Positions 34,840 to 43,964 of a stretch of DNA of 64,000 bases are shown here, piece after piece. The stretch covers positions 207,462-271,461 of the forward strand of contig JAAEZT010000001.1 of the NCBI GenBank assembly GCA_018222765.1, in the 5' to 3' direction. The stretch comes from a bacterium (GTDB lineage: Bacteria; Verrucomicrobiota; Verrucomicrobiia; Verrucomicrobiales; Akkermansiaceae). The notes under the pieces were generated by a model. It was not told where the DNA came from. It was given only the letters and a program-made list of their open reading frames with translations, and did no database searches. Each line of letters starts with the position of its first letter. The stretch's first letter is position 1. The position numbers and the translations under genes were made by a program.

Positions 34840-35576
34840 GCCTTCAGCAACATCCAGATGGACATCCCCATCATCATGAGGTTTTCAGTTAAGGAAATAA
34901 AACCAAGTGGGACGCTACTTCCTCCCCCTACACAAGCACAGCTAAGGTCCCGTTTCTCTATGTAGACGGCCTTGAAGACGGAAATCGCACCAATCGTGGA
35001 GACGATCAATGCAGCCGGAGCAGCGACCCAGGTGAACAGTCCTGCTATCATCAGAGTCCCGGCCCCAGCCTCAACGAACGGGTAAATGTAGGAATAGGGC
35101 ACATAGCGTTGAGCGATCATGTCGTATTGGATAAATCCCGTTGCGAAGGACTGAAGGTCCTGCAGCTTGAAAATACCAAGCACGCACATACTGAAAGCTA
35201 CGAACAACTCGAAAATTCGAACCGGTGCCAATTCACCTTGTAGTGCCCAGCTTGTGGTTAACGCCATCAAAATCGTGACGGCAAAGATCGCGACAACGGG
35301 CTGATAGCTCTCCCCTTCCTTCGGGTCAGGAGGAAGATCGAGATACTCACGAAGCTGATCGTAGCCACCAATATGCTCAGCTCCAACCCAAACCTGTGGA
35401 GTCTCGTCATGCCCATTTTCCTCTTTGTAGGCCTTGTTAGCGTCCATGCTCTCGAGGTGCTCGTCTGCAACCTCGAAACCATTACGCTTTAAAAGGTCGA
35501 AAGCCTTGATTCCCCATGGGCAAAGGTGGTCGGATGTGACCATCCGGACAATCTTAGCCTGTTTTTTTGCCATCAT
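34749..35576 (-). CDS. Glutaredoxin-MauE/DoxX fusion with abnormal C-terminus
   Basis: Inner-membrane redox protein of 275 aa. An N-terminal glutaredoxin-like domain (about 1-82) has the motif HLCPWGIKAF (CPWG) and the conserved TPQVWVGAEHIGGYDQLREY. A MauE/DoxX-type four-helix membrane domain follows (about 92-250) with CACVGGG (Cys pair) before the last helix, ENLMMMGMSIWMLL. The final 27 residues (from about KANLSAS) are encoded by sequence that belongs, in another frame, to the HipA remnant, so the natural stop has been lost and the tail is acquired. The protein probably shuttles thiols or reductant across the membrane. It follows the UxxU gene in the Cus-like operon, a fitting partner for a diselenide or dithiol protein. 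Confidence 0.8.
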   Translation of the reverse strand: MMAKKQAKIVRMVTSDHLCPWGIKAFDLLKRNGFEVADEHLESMDANKAYKEENGHDETPQVWVGAEHIGGYDQLREYLDLPPDPKEGESYQPVVAIFAVTILMALTTSWALQGELAPVRIFELFVAFSMCVLGIFKLQDLQSFATGFIQYDMIAQRYVPYSYIYPFVEAGAGTLMIAGLFTWVAAPAALIVSTIGAISVFKAVYIEKRDLSCACVGGGSSVPLGFISLTENLMMMGMSIWMLLKANLSASIKRISVRRWALLLSSSISKKEVRI

Positions 35577-35599
35577 CTTTCCCTAGATTTTGAAAAGAC

Positions 35600-36502
35600 T
35601 TAGAAACTATAGCTCAACCCGAAGCTCCAAAGCGGGCCGACGGTCAACGCGGTTTCATTGACATCCCGGTAGACTGGAACCGCTACGGAAAGCGAGGCAT
35701 TGACGTCATCATTGATGGAGTAGATTAGCGAAGGCGTAATGGAAAGCGTGGTCGAACCAGTGTCGGCGATGTCGACGCCAAGGAACTCATCTCGTTCCCC
35801 ATGAAACAGATCCAAGGACAGCTTTGCGCTAAGGTTTTCACTCAGGCTCCGGCTCACTCCTGTGCTGAAAAACAAGGTCTCGGCAGGCCGAAAATCCTTC
35901 GAGCTTTCATAGAGCGGCAATGTCAAATTCAAGCTGGAGAAGTAAGACCAATCATCAATCTCACCTGAATAGCGTGTCCCAAGTGTCAGCTGAGTCGTCC
36001 CAGTGCCCAGTTGAAATACACTCGGATTCACTCCCCCCACACGGGGATTGTCTCGAGCTTCTCCGGTGGGAAGTATGAATCCAAAGTTGAAACTCAATCC
36101 ACTGAGAGACGAATCATCGTTGGACCATGGTGACAAGATCGCGGTCAGGCTCATATCACCCAGTCCACTGATGTTGACATCGCTTTGTCCGTCCTCTCTC
36201 CGTGTCCCATCGGTGAAAGGAACGCGCAAACTGAAAATCCAGTTCTTGTCGAATCGGTAGGAGCCACCCAGCGAAAACTGGTGAAACTCAGTTGAAATAT
36301 CGCTTGGATTTCCGACTCTGTTCGAGCCGTCAAAGATCTCATCATTGAGACGATAACGGTAGTCGAACGCGAGACTGAACGCGGATCCATCAGCAACAGA
36401 ATCACCGCCAACTGGCGGCGCAGTGAGTTTTCATCCGTCTCATCCAAATGAGGAGAGAGGAAGGAGCGCGACAATGGCAACAGTCGTTTTTATCAGGTTC
36501 AT
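35600..36502 (-). CDS. Candidate selenoprotein: outer-membrane transporter-like barrel with U21-x-x-U24
   Basis: The ATG at 36502 lies one base after the CusA stop (TAATATG). It starts the signal peptide MNLIKTTVAIVALLPLSSFG, followed at once by TGA (36440-36442), Asp, Gly and TGA (36431-36433), then an unbroken 276-codon frame to 35600. The sequence right after the second TGA is already convincing barrel protein (TAPPVGGDSVADGSAF, LAFDYRYRLNDEI), and the first usable start in that frame after it is a TTG 68 codons on. Hence the natural product must read through both TGAs or the gene is dead. It ends in Phe (GLSYSF), as outer-membrane barrels do. Read as selenocysteine the site is U-D-G-U, right after the signal sequence. 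A SECIS-like hairpin follows at the same distance as in the gene at 32345. Confidence 0.62.
36403..36420 (-). promoter_or_regulatory. Candidate SECIS hairpin (gene at 36502)
   Basis: On the minus strand CGCCGCC (36420-36414), loop AGTT, GGCGGTG (36409-36403): seven pairs including one G-U. It begins 10 bases after the second UGA. The loop starts 17 bases after the second and 26 after the first UGA, and its second base is G. Spacing and arm length are identical to the hairpin at 32535. Confidence 0.55.
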
Positions 36503-36503
36503 A

Positions 36504-39500
36504 TTATTGGATTTCATGTTTTTTTGGAGAGCGAAGTTCTTTGGTAAGGCAATACAGGACGGGCACCACGAACATGGTGAGGAGTTCGATCAGCATGCCG
36601 CCGAAGATGGGAATGGCCATTGGGACCATGAGATCGGAGCCGCGGCCAGTGCTGGTGAGGACCGGCAGGAGCGCAAGAAGCGTGGTAGCGGTGGTCATGA
36701 GACAGGGGCGAACGCGACGCATTCCAGCTTCAAGGGCTGCCTGGCGCATTTCGGAAATTGTCGTTGGCTTCAGTTCCTCGAATTTTTGGCGGAGGTAGGT
36801 CGAGATGACCACTCCATCATCTGTGGCGATGCCAAAGAGGGCGAGAAAGCCGACCCAGACGGCGACCGAGATATTAACAGGGCCGACATTGAAAAGGTGG
36901 GCAACGTTGTGGCCGAAGACTTCGAAGTTGAGGAAGCCGGGTTGGCCGTAGAGCCAAAGCATGAGAAATCCCCCGGCCCAGGCGACAGCCACGCCAGAGA
37001 AAACGATGGCTGTGGAGGCGGCGGATTTGTTGTCCAGGTAGAGGATCATGAAGATGATGCCGAGACAGAGTGGCACCGCAAACATGAGGGTTTTATTGGA
37101 CTCCAAAGCAGACTGATAGTTGCCCGCAAACTCGTAGCGAACACCAGCAGGGCGCTTCAACTCCCCCGTCGATTCCATCTTCTTGAGGTAAGCCTGCGCT
37201 GCTTCCACAACATCTATCTCGGCATTGCCAGCTTCAGCTCCGAAGGTGACATAGCCGGTAAGGAAAGTATCTTCAGCTTTGATGTTTTGAGGCCCACGAA
37301 CGTAGCGAATGGAGGCGAGCTGGGAGAGCGGAATTTGCGCCCCTCCTTTCGCTTTAATCAGAATCCTGTTCAAATCTTCAATAGCATCACGATTCTCCCG
37401 CATGTAGCGAACTTGGACCATGTAGCGCTCCCGCCCCTCCACCGTGGTTGAGACCATACGTCCTCCTATTGCGGTTTGAATGGCATCATGGACATCAACG
37501 ATATTCAGGCCGTAGCGCGATGCCTCATCGCGATCAGGAATGATCTCTAAATAAGGTTTTCCGACAATTCGGTCAGCATTCACTGTTGCAGTGTTGAGAC
37601 CTTTGATCATCCCGCTACGAAGGTGGCGCTCGATCTCGATTCCAAAGTCCTCAATGGTGCGGAGGTCGGGACCTTTGATTTTCAACCCCATGGGCGCACG
37701 CATCCCGGTTCTCAACATCACGAGACGGGTTTCGATCGGTTGAAGCTTCGGTGCACCGGTTACTCCGGGGAGTTGGGTCACACGACTGATTTCAGCCCAG
37801 ATATCGTCGGGAGATTTGATATGCGGCCTCCATTGACGAAAAGGTTTTCCGTTATCGTCAGGAACCAGAGCCTCATTTTCATAAACAAAGTCACCTTTGT
37901 CGTCGGTCTTGAAACGAAGAATTTCGCCTTTCTCACTACTTTTAAACTCTGAGACGTAGTTAATGACGGTCTCAACCATCGAAAGCGGTGCCGGATCGAG
38001 AGGAGTCTCGGCACGACCGATCTTCCCAACCACTCGCTCAACTTCTGGAATCGAGGCGATGGCGGCATCGAGTTGCCTGAGAGATTCTTGAGCTTCCTCG
38101 ATAGAAGCATGAGGAGCCACGGTAGGCATGAAGAGAAATGTTCCTTCATCGAGAGCTGGTCGAAATTCCTCACCGAGCCCCGGAAACTTCTTTGAAGCAT
38201 CCTTATAGAGAGCGGACTGCTTGGCTGATTCCGGAAGGAAAGAAAAGACCTTGGGGAAGCCAAGCCAAATGCTGAAAGCCATCGCGAGCAATAACACCGG
38301 CGCGGAGAGAAAGAGTGCCTTGTGGTTGAGGCACCATTTTAAAATTCCTCCGTAGAGCTTTTCGAAGCCCTTGAAGAAAATCAGGAGCCCACCAATCACA
38401 AGGCAAACGAAAAGAATATTGACCCCTGTCGTGCGGTCGAGACCGAGCGGCATCCAGTCTTTTGCGAGAAGCCAAGTAACGAAAAAGGCCACTGCGATGT
38501 TAAACCCGATGAATGTGAATTTGAGAGATTTTGACTTTCTCAGAGCAGCAAACTTGCGGAAGAGCGGGAAACGGTATCCGAAAAGGATGTGGGCCACCGG
38601 AGGAATGATAGTGAGTGCCACTACAATGGAAGCTATGAGCGCAAAAGACTTGGTGAACGCCAAGGGTTTGAACAGACGCCCCGCCTCCCCTGTCATCGTG
38701 AAGACCGGGAGGAAGCTCACTACCGTGGTCGCTACCGAAGTTGTCACGGCCCCGGCGACTTCAGTGACCCCACGATAAATGACGGCAGCTTTCGACTCCT
38801 CGGGATCCGCTTCATCGAGGTGCTTCAATATATTTTCGGTAAGAACAATGCCGACATCGACGACGGTGCCAATCGCAATGGCGATACCAGAAAGGGCGAC
38901 GATATTGGCATCGACTCCCCAAATCTTCATCGAGATGAAAGTGATGAGAACCGCAAGTGGGAGCATCATCGCGATGAGAATACTGCTCCTAAAATGGAGC
39001 AACATGATCACAACCACGATAATAGTAACGAGAACCTGCTGATAAAGAGCATCGTCAAGAGTGTTGAGCGTTTCACCGATGAGCTCTGAGCGGTCGTAGA
39101 AAGGAACCACGGTCACCTTCGAGGTTGTAAACCACGCAGGCCAAGATCCTGGATCGAGTTGGCCAAAGTGAGCCATCCAAGCGTCTTCATTGAGAGAAAT
39201 ACCATCTGTAAAAGGAGTGCCAATCCCCTTCTGATCTGCGAAGGCAGCCGCTTCTTCAAAGCTTATTTTAGTCCAATCAATGACAGGACGGATCGGCAGG
39301 GCTTCCGTGAGTTCCTCAACCTTCTTCTTCGTTGCTTTGATCGCAGCCAGCGGGTTCGTTCCATAACGAGCAACAACAACTCCGCCCACAGCGTCGGCAC
39401 CATTCACGTCAAGCATCCCGCGCCGGATTGCTGGTCCAAGTTGCACCGTTGCAATATCAGCGACAGTGATGGGGCTATTGTCACGAACAGCCACCACTGC

Positions 39501-40286
39501 TTTCTCGATATCCTCTACCTTCTCAATGTAACCGGTTCCGCGGAGGAAATACTCGACACCATTGACCGCAAGATTCCGCGCGCCTATTTCTTGATTGGAT
39601 TTCCGAACAGCATCTGCGACTTGAGCCAAAGAAATATCATGAGCTCGAAGAGCATCTGGATCAATATCGACTTGATATTGCCGTTGGAAGCCTCCAACAG
39701 AAGCAACTTCGGCAACCCCGTTAGCCGCCAATAGCGCATAGCGAACCTGCCAATCTTGAATCGATCGAAGTTCGTCAAGATCCCAACCTCCGGCGGGATT
39801 ACCCTGCGGATCACGACCTTCAAGAACATACCAAAAGACCTGCCCAAGCCCAGTTGCATCGGGTCCCAGTGTTGGCGTGACATTCCCAGGAAGAAGGTTT
39901 GCCGGAAGAGAGTTTAGCTTCTCCAAAACCCTGCTTCGACTCCAATAGAAATCAATTTCCTCCTCGAAAATCAGATAAACGTAGGAATAACCGAACATGG
40001 AGAATGAGCGAACTTCCTTGACCCCCGGAACGCCCAAGAGGGCGACCGTTAGTGGATAGGTAATCTGGTCCTCCACGTCTTGTGGTGATCGGCCATTCCA
40101 CTCGGTGAAGATAATCTGCTGATTATCTCCAAGGTCAGGGATTGCATCGACTGCGACAGGATCACGCGGGTAATCCCCGGTATCCCAGTCAAAAGGGGCA
40201 ACCTTTACTCCCCAGCCGATGAAGAAGGTGAGAAGAAGAAAAACAACCAGCTTTTGGTGGAGGCAAAAATGAATGAGAGCTTTCAC
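36504..40286 (-). CDS. cusA: RND efflux permease, copper/silver type (CusA-like)
   Basis: Inner-membrane pump of 1260 aa, longer than CusA or CzcA (about 1050), the extra length lying in inserts of the periplasmic loops and near residues 340-400. The proton-relay helix reads AIAIGTVVDVGIVLTENILK, of the Cus type. Three Met positions resemble those lining the CusA metal path: LFMPTVAPH, APLSMVETV and LVMLRTGMRAPMGLK. KIGRAETPLDPAPLSM is a close match to the CusA segment. Predicted cargo is Cu(I)/Ag(I), supported by the metal-binding domains of the adaptor encoded 22 bases upstream. The UxxU gene starts immediately after its stop. The symbol is given by family resemblance. Confidence 0.88.
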   Translation of the reverse strand: MKALIHFCLHQKLVVFLLLTFFIGWGVKVAPFDWDTGDYPRDPVAVDAIPDLGDNQQIIFTEWNGRSPQDVEDQITYPLTVALLGVPGVKEVRSFSMFGYSYVYLIFEEEIDFYWSRSRVLEKLNSLPANLLPGNVTPTLGPDATGLGQVFWYVLEGRDPQGNPAGGWDLDELRSIQDWQVRYALLAANGVAEVASVGGFQRQYQVDIDPDALRAHDISLAQVADAVRKSNQEIGARNLAVNGVEYFLRGTGYIEKVEDIEKAVVAVRDNSPITVADIATVQLGPAIRRGMLDVNGADAVGGVVVARYGTNPLAAIKATKKKVEELTEALPIRPVIDWTKISFEEAAAFADQKGIGTPFTDGISLNEDAWMAHFGQLDPGSWPAWFTTSKVTVVPFYDRSELIGETLNTLDDALYQQVLVTIIVVVIMLLHFRSSILIAMMLPLAVLITFISMKIWGVDANIVALSGIAIAIGTVVDVGIVLTENILKHLDEADPEESKAAVIYRGVTEVAGAVTTSVATTVVSFLPVFTMTGEAGRLFKPLAFTKSFALIASIVVALTIIPPVAHILFGYRFPLFRKFAALRKSKSLKFTFIGFNIAVAFFVTWLLAKDWMPLGLDRTTGVNILFVCLVIGGLLIFFKGFEKLYGGILKWCLNHKALFLSAPVLLLAMAFSIWLGFPKVFSFLPESAKQSALYKDASKKFPGLGEEFRPALDEGTFLFMPTVAPHASIEEAQESLRQLDAAIASIPEVERVVGKIGRAETPLDPAPLSMVETVINYVSEFKSSEKGEILRFKTDDKGDFVYENEALVPDDNGKPFRQWRPHIKSPDDIWAEISRVTQLPGVTGAPKLQPIETRLVMLRTGMRAPMGLKIKGPDLRTIEDFGIEIERHLRSGMIKGLNTATVNADRIVGKPYLEIIPDRDEASRYGLNIVDVHDAIQTAIGGRMVSTTVEGRERYMVQVRYMRENRDAIEDLNRILIKAKGGAQIPLSQLASIRYVRGPQNIKAEDTFLTGYVTFGAEAGNAEIDVVEAAQAYLKKMESTGELKRPAGVRYEFAGNYQSALESNKTLMFAVPLCLGIIFMILYLDNKSAASTAIVFSGVAVAWAGGFLMLWLYGQPGFLNFEVFGHNVAHLFNVGPVNISVAVWVGFLALFGIATDDGVVISTYLRQKFEELKPTTISEMRQAALEAGMRRVRPCLMTTATTLLALLPVLTSTGRGSDLMVPMAIPIFGGMLIELLTMFVVPVLYCLTKELRSPKKHEIQ

Positions 40287-40307
40287 GTGAGTTTTCGTTG
40301 TTGAGTT

Positions 40308-42578
40308 CTACTTGCCGTGATTGTGCTTCTCCATTCCCTCCATCTTTTTCATGGGGGGCTTCTCCCCCAGCGAGAGAGTGGAGGTTACTGAACCGCAGTT
40401 CAGCATGGCGTCACCAAAATATGGGTTGAAGACTTCAGGAGCGTTGGAAATCCAATCCCCTCCCTTCCCATCCGCAACCATGGGACAATGAACAACATAG
40501 GCACTGCCGACTTGATCCAGCCCGTAAGAACGAACAAGCGAGATGAGCCGGTTACTGATGTTCTGAAAGACTACCCGCTGTTTCGAGATGTCGCCTTCTC
40601 CTGCAAGCGCATTGGCATTTTCTTGCAGGTATTTGGCATCCTCTGTCAGTGGAATCTTACCACTGGCCTTGGAAAAATCACGCGCAGCGGCTTGAGCCTT
40701 TTCAGGAGCATCGTCGGCGAGCGCCTTGGAGAGCGGCAAGTAGGTTTTGATAATCTCTTCGAGAGACCCGGCAATCACCGGATCAACCTTGGGAGGTGCT
40801 TCCGTGTGAGTGGGCAGGCCAAGATAGCGGCCGGCCTCTTCGGCAGACCGGGTTACAATCCGCGCCGATTGCTGAACGTTCTTGGGAAGTTGACGACCAG
40901 CAATCTTCAATCCATTCATGAGCCTGTTGGAAAATTCACCCCATAGCTTCAGAGTATCGGGTTGGAATGTTGACTGATCCACAGCCTCAATCGCACGCTC
41001 CATTCCGGCAATCGCTTCTTTGGCAGCCATAGGTTCACTGGCATGTTGAAGCCGGGCCAGAGAGCGGAGAAAAGGCGCCCATTGCCCGGCAAGATCTTCG
41101 GGAGCTGAATTTGCCGGAGCTTCCACCAATCCAGCGTTTGGATTCATCATGGAAGGTTTGGCCTTGATCTGGAGCTCGGAATCCAGCTTGAAAGCGCCTT
41201 GGGAAACAACCAATTCACCCTCGCTTAGTCCATTCACGACAATGAATTGTTTCCCAACCTTTGGACCAAGAACGATTTCGCGCCCTTCAAAGGTTGGGTC
41301 TACTTTTTCAGGAACACGGACATAAACGACGGCTCGCTCGCCGGTTTGAAGAACCGCTGATGCAGGAACGAGTATAGGAAGATCACTCTTCTCATCAGTA
41401 GTTGCAATAAAACCCAACTCACTAGCTGGAACCAAGGGCATGTCGCAAATATCACAGGTCCCGGGTCCGTCTTTCACAATCTCGGGGTGCATCGGACTAA
41501 TCCACTTCCCAGCCATGGATGGATCCACAACTTGACCTCCACTGGTCATGCGGGACTCGACATGAGCTCGGGCAAACATACTCGGCTTGAGCTTCTGACC
41601 AGGATTATCCAGATTCACACGCACTTGAGTCACCCTCGTGGTCGGGTTGATATCAGGGTCAATGAAGGCAACTCGTCCGTGATATTCCTCTCCTGGGAAA
41701 GCCTCAATGCTGAATGCCACATCCTGGGCGTATCGAATCCATGGAAGATCACTTTCATAAGCTTCCAAAATCAGCCACACTTTGGAGAGATCAGCGACCT
41801 TGAAGAGAGAATCACCCGTCTTGACGTAGGAGCCGAGATCAACCGATTTCTCAACAACAATTCCATCCTGAGGAGAGCGTATGGTGATGCGATCGCTGGG
41901 ATTCTTCTGCATTGCGATTTCATCAATCTGTTCCTCTGAGAGCTGAAGAAGCCGAAGCTTCTCACGAGCGGCATTGAGCAGACGCCGGCGGGTTTGCATG
42001 ACTGAATCGGAAGGCTTACCAGAAAGAGTCTTTATGGCTTTGGTCGCTTCAATTACCTCTCGCTGGGCAACATAAATTTCGGGCGAATAGATTTCTGCGA
42101 GGTGATCTCCCTTGCGAACCATCGCACCAGTGAAATCCACAAAGAGCCTGTCTATGCGTCCCCCAATTCGTGATGTGCTGGCCGAAACGCGACGTTCGTC
42201 GTATGCAATCCGACCAAAGAGAGAGACATCGGCAACAGCAGCAGAGCGAATGACCGGCGACACCTGCAAATTAAGCAATGCAGCGGCCTCAGAGCTGACC
42301 GTAACTTCGCGGATTCCCCCTTCTCCAGAGTCCTGAAGAGGAATTAGGTCCATTTCGCAGATCGGGCAAAGCCCGGGATTAGGCTGGCGAATCTGTGGAT
42401 GCATTGAGCACGTCCAAGTTTCGTCCGATTCTCCAGCTGACACCGTTTGTTTTGGTTTTTCGGCAGGAAGACCAAACCACCATCCCATCGCGAAGAGACT
42501 AAGAGGCAAAAGAATGGTGAGGATCTTACGGGGCTGACGAAAGATGGTTTTGAGAGCCTTTGGGATTTTCATTTTCAT
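40308..42578 (-). CDS. cusB: RND efflux adaptor (CusB-like) with two heavy-metal-binding domains
   Basis: Periplasmic adaptor of 756 aa, much longer than CusB (about 400). A membrane helix (about 20-36) is followed by a heavy-metal-binding domain, TCSMHPQIRQPNPGLCPICE (about 56-75). The lipoyl and hairpin regions follow (DRITIRSPQDGIVVEKSVD). A second, degenerate metal-binding domain, SPMHPEIVKDGPGTCDICD, in which the first Cys is Ser, is inserted at about 362-385. The C-terminal part (about 490-740) includes a DUF3347-like helical domain and ends with HCPMVADGKGGDW, LNCGS and a Met/His tail (MKKMEGMEKHNHGK). Cu/Ag specificity is the best reading. It lies between the CusC-like channel gene and cusA. 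Confidence 0.88.
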   Translation of the reverse strand: MKMKIPKALKTIFRQPRKILTILLPLSLFAMGWWFGLPAEKPKQTVSAGESDETWTCSMHPQIRQPNPGLCPICEMDLIPLQDSGEGGIREVTVSSEAAALLNLQVSPVIRSAAVADVSLFGRIAYDERRVSASTSRIGGRIDRLFVDFTGAMVRKGDHLAEIYSPEIYVAQREVIEATKAIKTLSGKPSDSVMQTRRRLLNAAREKLRLLQLSEEQIDEIAMQKNPSDRITIRSPQDGIVVEKSVDLGSYVKTGDSLFKVADLSKVWLILEAYESDLPWIRYAQDVAFSIEAFPGEEYHGRVAFIDPDINPTTRVTQVRVNLDNPGQKLKPSMFARAHVESRMTSGGQVVDPSMAGKWISPMHPEIVKDGPGTCDICDMPLVPASELGFIATTDEKSDLPILVPASAVLQTGERAVVYVRVPEKVDPTFEGREIVLGPKVGKQFIVVNGLSEGELVVSQGAFKLDSELQIKAKPSMMNPNAGLVEAPANSAPEDLAGQWAPFLRSLARLQHASEPMAAKEAIAGMERAIEAVDQSTFQPDTLKLWGEFSNRLMNGLKIAGRQLPKNVQQSARIVTRSAEEAGRYLGLPTHTEAPPKVDPVIAGSLEEIIKTYLPLSKALADDAPEKAQAAARDFSKASGKIPLTEDAKYLQENANALAGEGDISKQRVVFQNISNRLISLVRSYGLDQVGSAYVVHCPMVADGKGGDWISNAPEVFNPYFGDAMLNCGSVTSTLSLGEKPPMKKMEGMEKHNHGK

Positions 42579-42592
42579 GGCTTTAGATGGTA

Positions 42593-43909
42593 TTATTTGA
42601 GTCCTGCGGCGGCTTTGAGAGTGGCCACGGCTTTGCCAAGTTGTGCACGATTTCGAGCAAACTGGAGTTGGTAGGTCAGCAGTTGACGCCAGGTGTCGAT
42701 CACATTAATAAAGGTATCCTTTCCTGCTGCGTATGAAGTCAGGGTGACCTCATAGGCTTGCTGGGCGTCAGGGAGGAGACGCGTCTTAAAAAGATCTGAA
42801 ACCTCACGAGCAGTTTTGGCGCGGAAATAGGCATCCTGAACCCGGAAGCGAAGATCGGAACGGGTGGATCCGAGAAGAGCCTGGGTCTCTGCTATTCCAG
42901 CATTGGCCTCGCGAATCATGGCTCGGCGAGGCTCCTGCCAAAGCGGAATATTAAATCCCAACGTCCCGAAGATTTGATCATCGCCATTGGCTGACGGCGC
43001 AAGCCCGTTTGAGGCCACGGCTGCACCTTGAACACCAATGGTAAAATCGGGATATTTTTCGAGCTTAGCTCTAATGAGTCGATGTTTGAACGCTTCGATT
43101 CTATTCGCCGCAGAAACGACTTCGGGATGTCGGGTTTCGGCACCAACAAGAAGTGATTTTAGGTTCTGAGGAGGATCCACCTCACGATCTGTAGCTATTG
43201 GAAGTGGCGCTCCCGCAGGACGATTGAGAAGCGAATTTAAACGCGCTTTAGCAACCTTTTCGACACTTCTGGCTTCTGCAAGATCTCGATCAATTTTCGT
43301 GATTTCATTGGCGACACGAAGCTGATCGGCCTGCCCACCCTGACTTGCGGCAACCTGAGCCTCCACGGATTCCTCAACAACACGCAGAAGCTGCTGACTC
43401 TCCTTGCTAATCCGAATGGTGATTCCCGCGAGGTAGTAGTCCCACCAGGCACTACGAACTTGTTCAGTCAGTTTCAATTCATACGCTGCAACATCAGCCC
43501 GGACGGCAAGCACCTCTCGTCTAGCAGCAAGGCCTTCCTCGCGTCTCTTACCCAGAAAAGGAATTTTCTGACTCACGCCAACGACCGCATCAACACGACC
43601 AGCCGCCGTTTCAGGGAGGTTTCCAAGAGCTAAATTTGCCATCGGATCGGGGAGAGACTCGACTTGGGGAATCTTTGCCTCCATTCGCTCCACCCGATGC
43701 CTCATAGCTTTGAGTCGGGGATTATGTCGAGAGGCCAGCTCGGCTAGAGTTTCCGGCCCTGCCTGAGAAGGAATGTGATAGCTCTCAGCTTTTGATCCGT
43801 CGATGGTAGCTTCGTCTACTTTAACAAGAGGAATATCTCCCGAATCTGAAAATTCGGAACAGGATGAAAGGATCGCAAGCGCGCTCAAGCTGAGAATTGA
43901 AAGTTTCAT
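42593..43909 (-). CDS. cusC: TolC-family outer-membrane efflux lipoprotein (CusC-like)
   Basis: Outer-membrane channel of 438 aa with lipoprotein signal MKLSILSLSALAILSSC. Features of the family are a short linker, then a first helical repeat (ASRHNPRLKAMRHRVERMEA, VGVSQKIPFLGKRREEG) and a second (RHPEVVSAANRIEAFKHR, GFNIPLWQEPRRAMIRE). It is followed after 14 bases by the adaptor gene and then cusA, giving the CBA order of a complete pump. It differs from the channel at 24709, so each RND system has its own. Confidence 0.9.
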   Translation of the reverse strand: MKLSILSLSALAILSSCSEFSDSGDIPLVKVDEATIDGSKAESYHIPSQAGPETLAELASRHNPRLKAMRHRVERMEAKIPQVESLPDPMANLALGNLPETAAGRVDAVVGVSQKIPFLGKRREEGLAARREVLAVRADVAAYELKLTEQVRSAWWDYYLAGITIRISKESQQLLRVVEESVEAQVAASQGGQADQLRVANEITKIDRDLAEARSVEKVAKARLNSLLNRPAGAPLPIATDREVDPPQNLKSLLVGAETRHPEVVSAANRIEAFKHRLIRAKLEKYPDFTIGVQGAAVASNGLAPSANGDDQIFGTLGFNIPLWQEPRRAMIREANAGIAETQALLGSTRSDLRFRVQDAYFRAKTAREVSDLFKTRLLPDAQQAYEVTLTSYAAGKDTFINVIDTWRQLLTYQLQFARNRAQLGKAVATLKAAAGLK

Positions 43910-43964
43910 GATAATGGGAATGGGAGAGGAAGCACTAGCCCCCTCTCCCCTTGGTTTAATTCAG

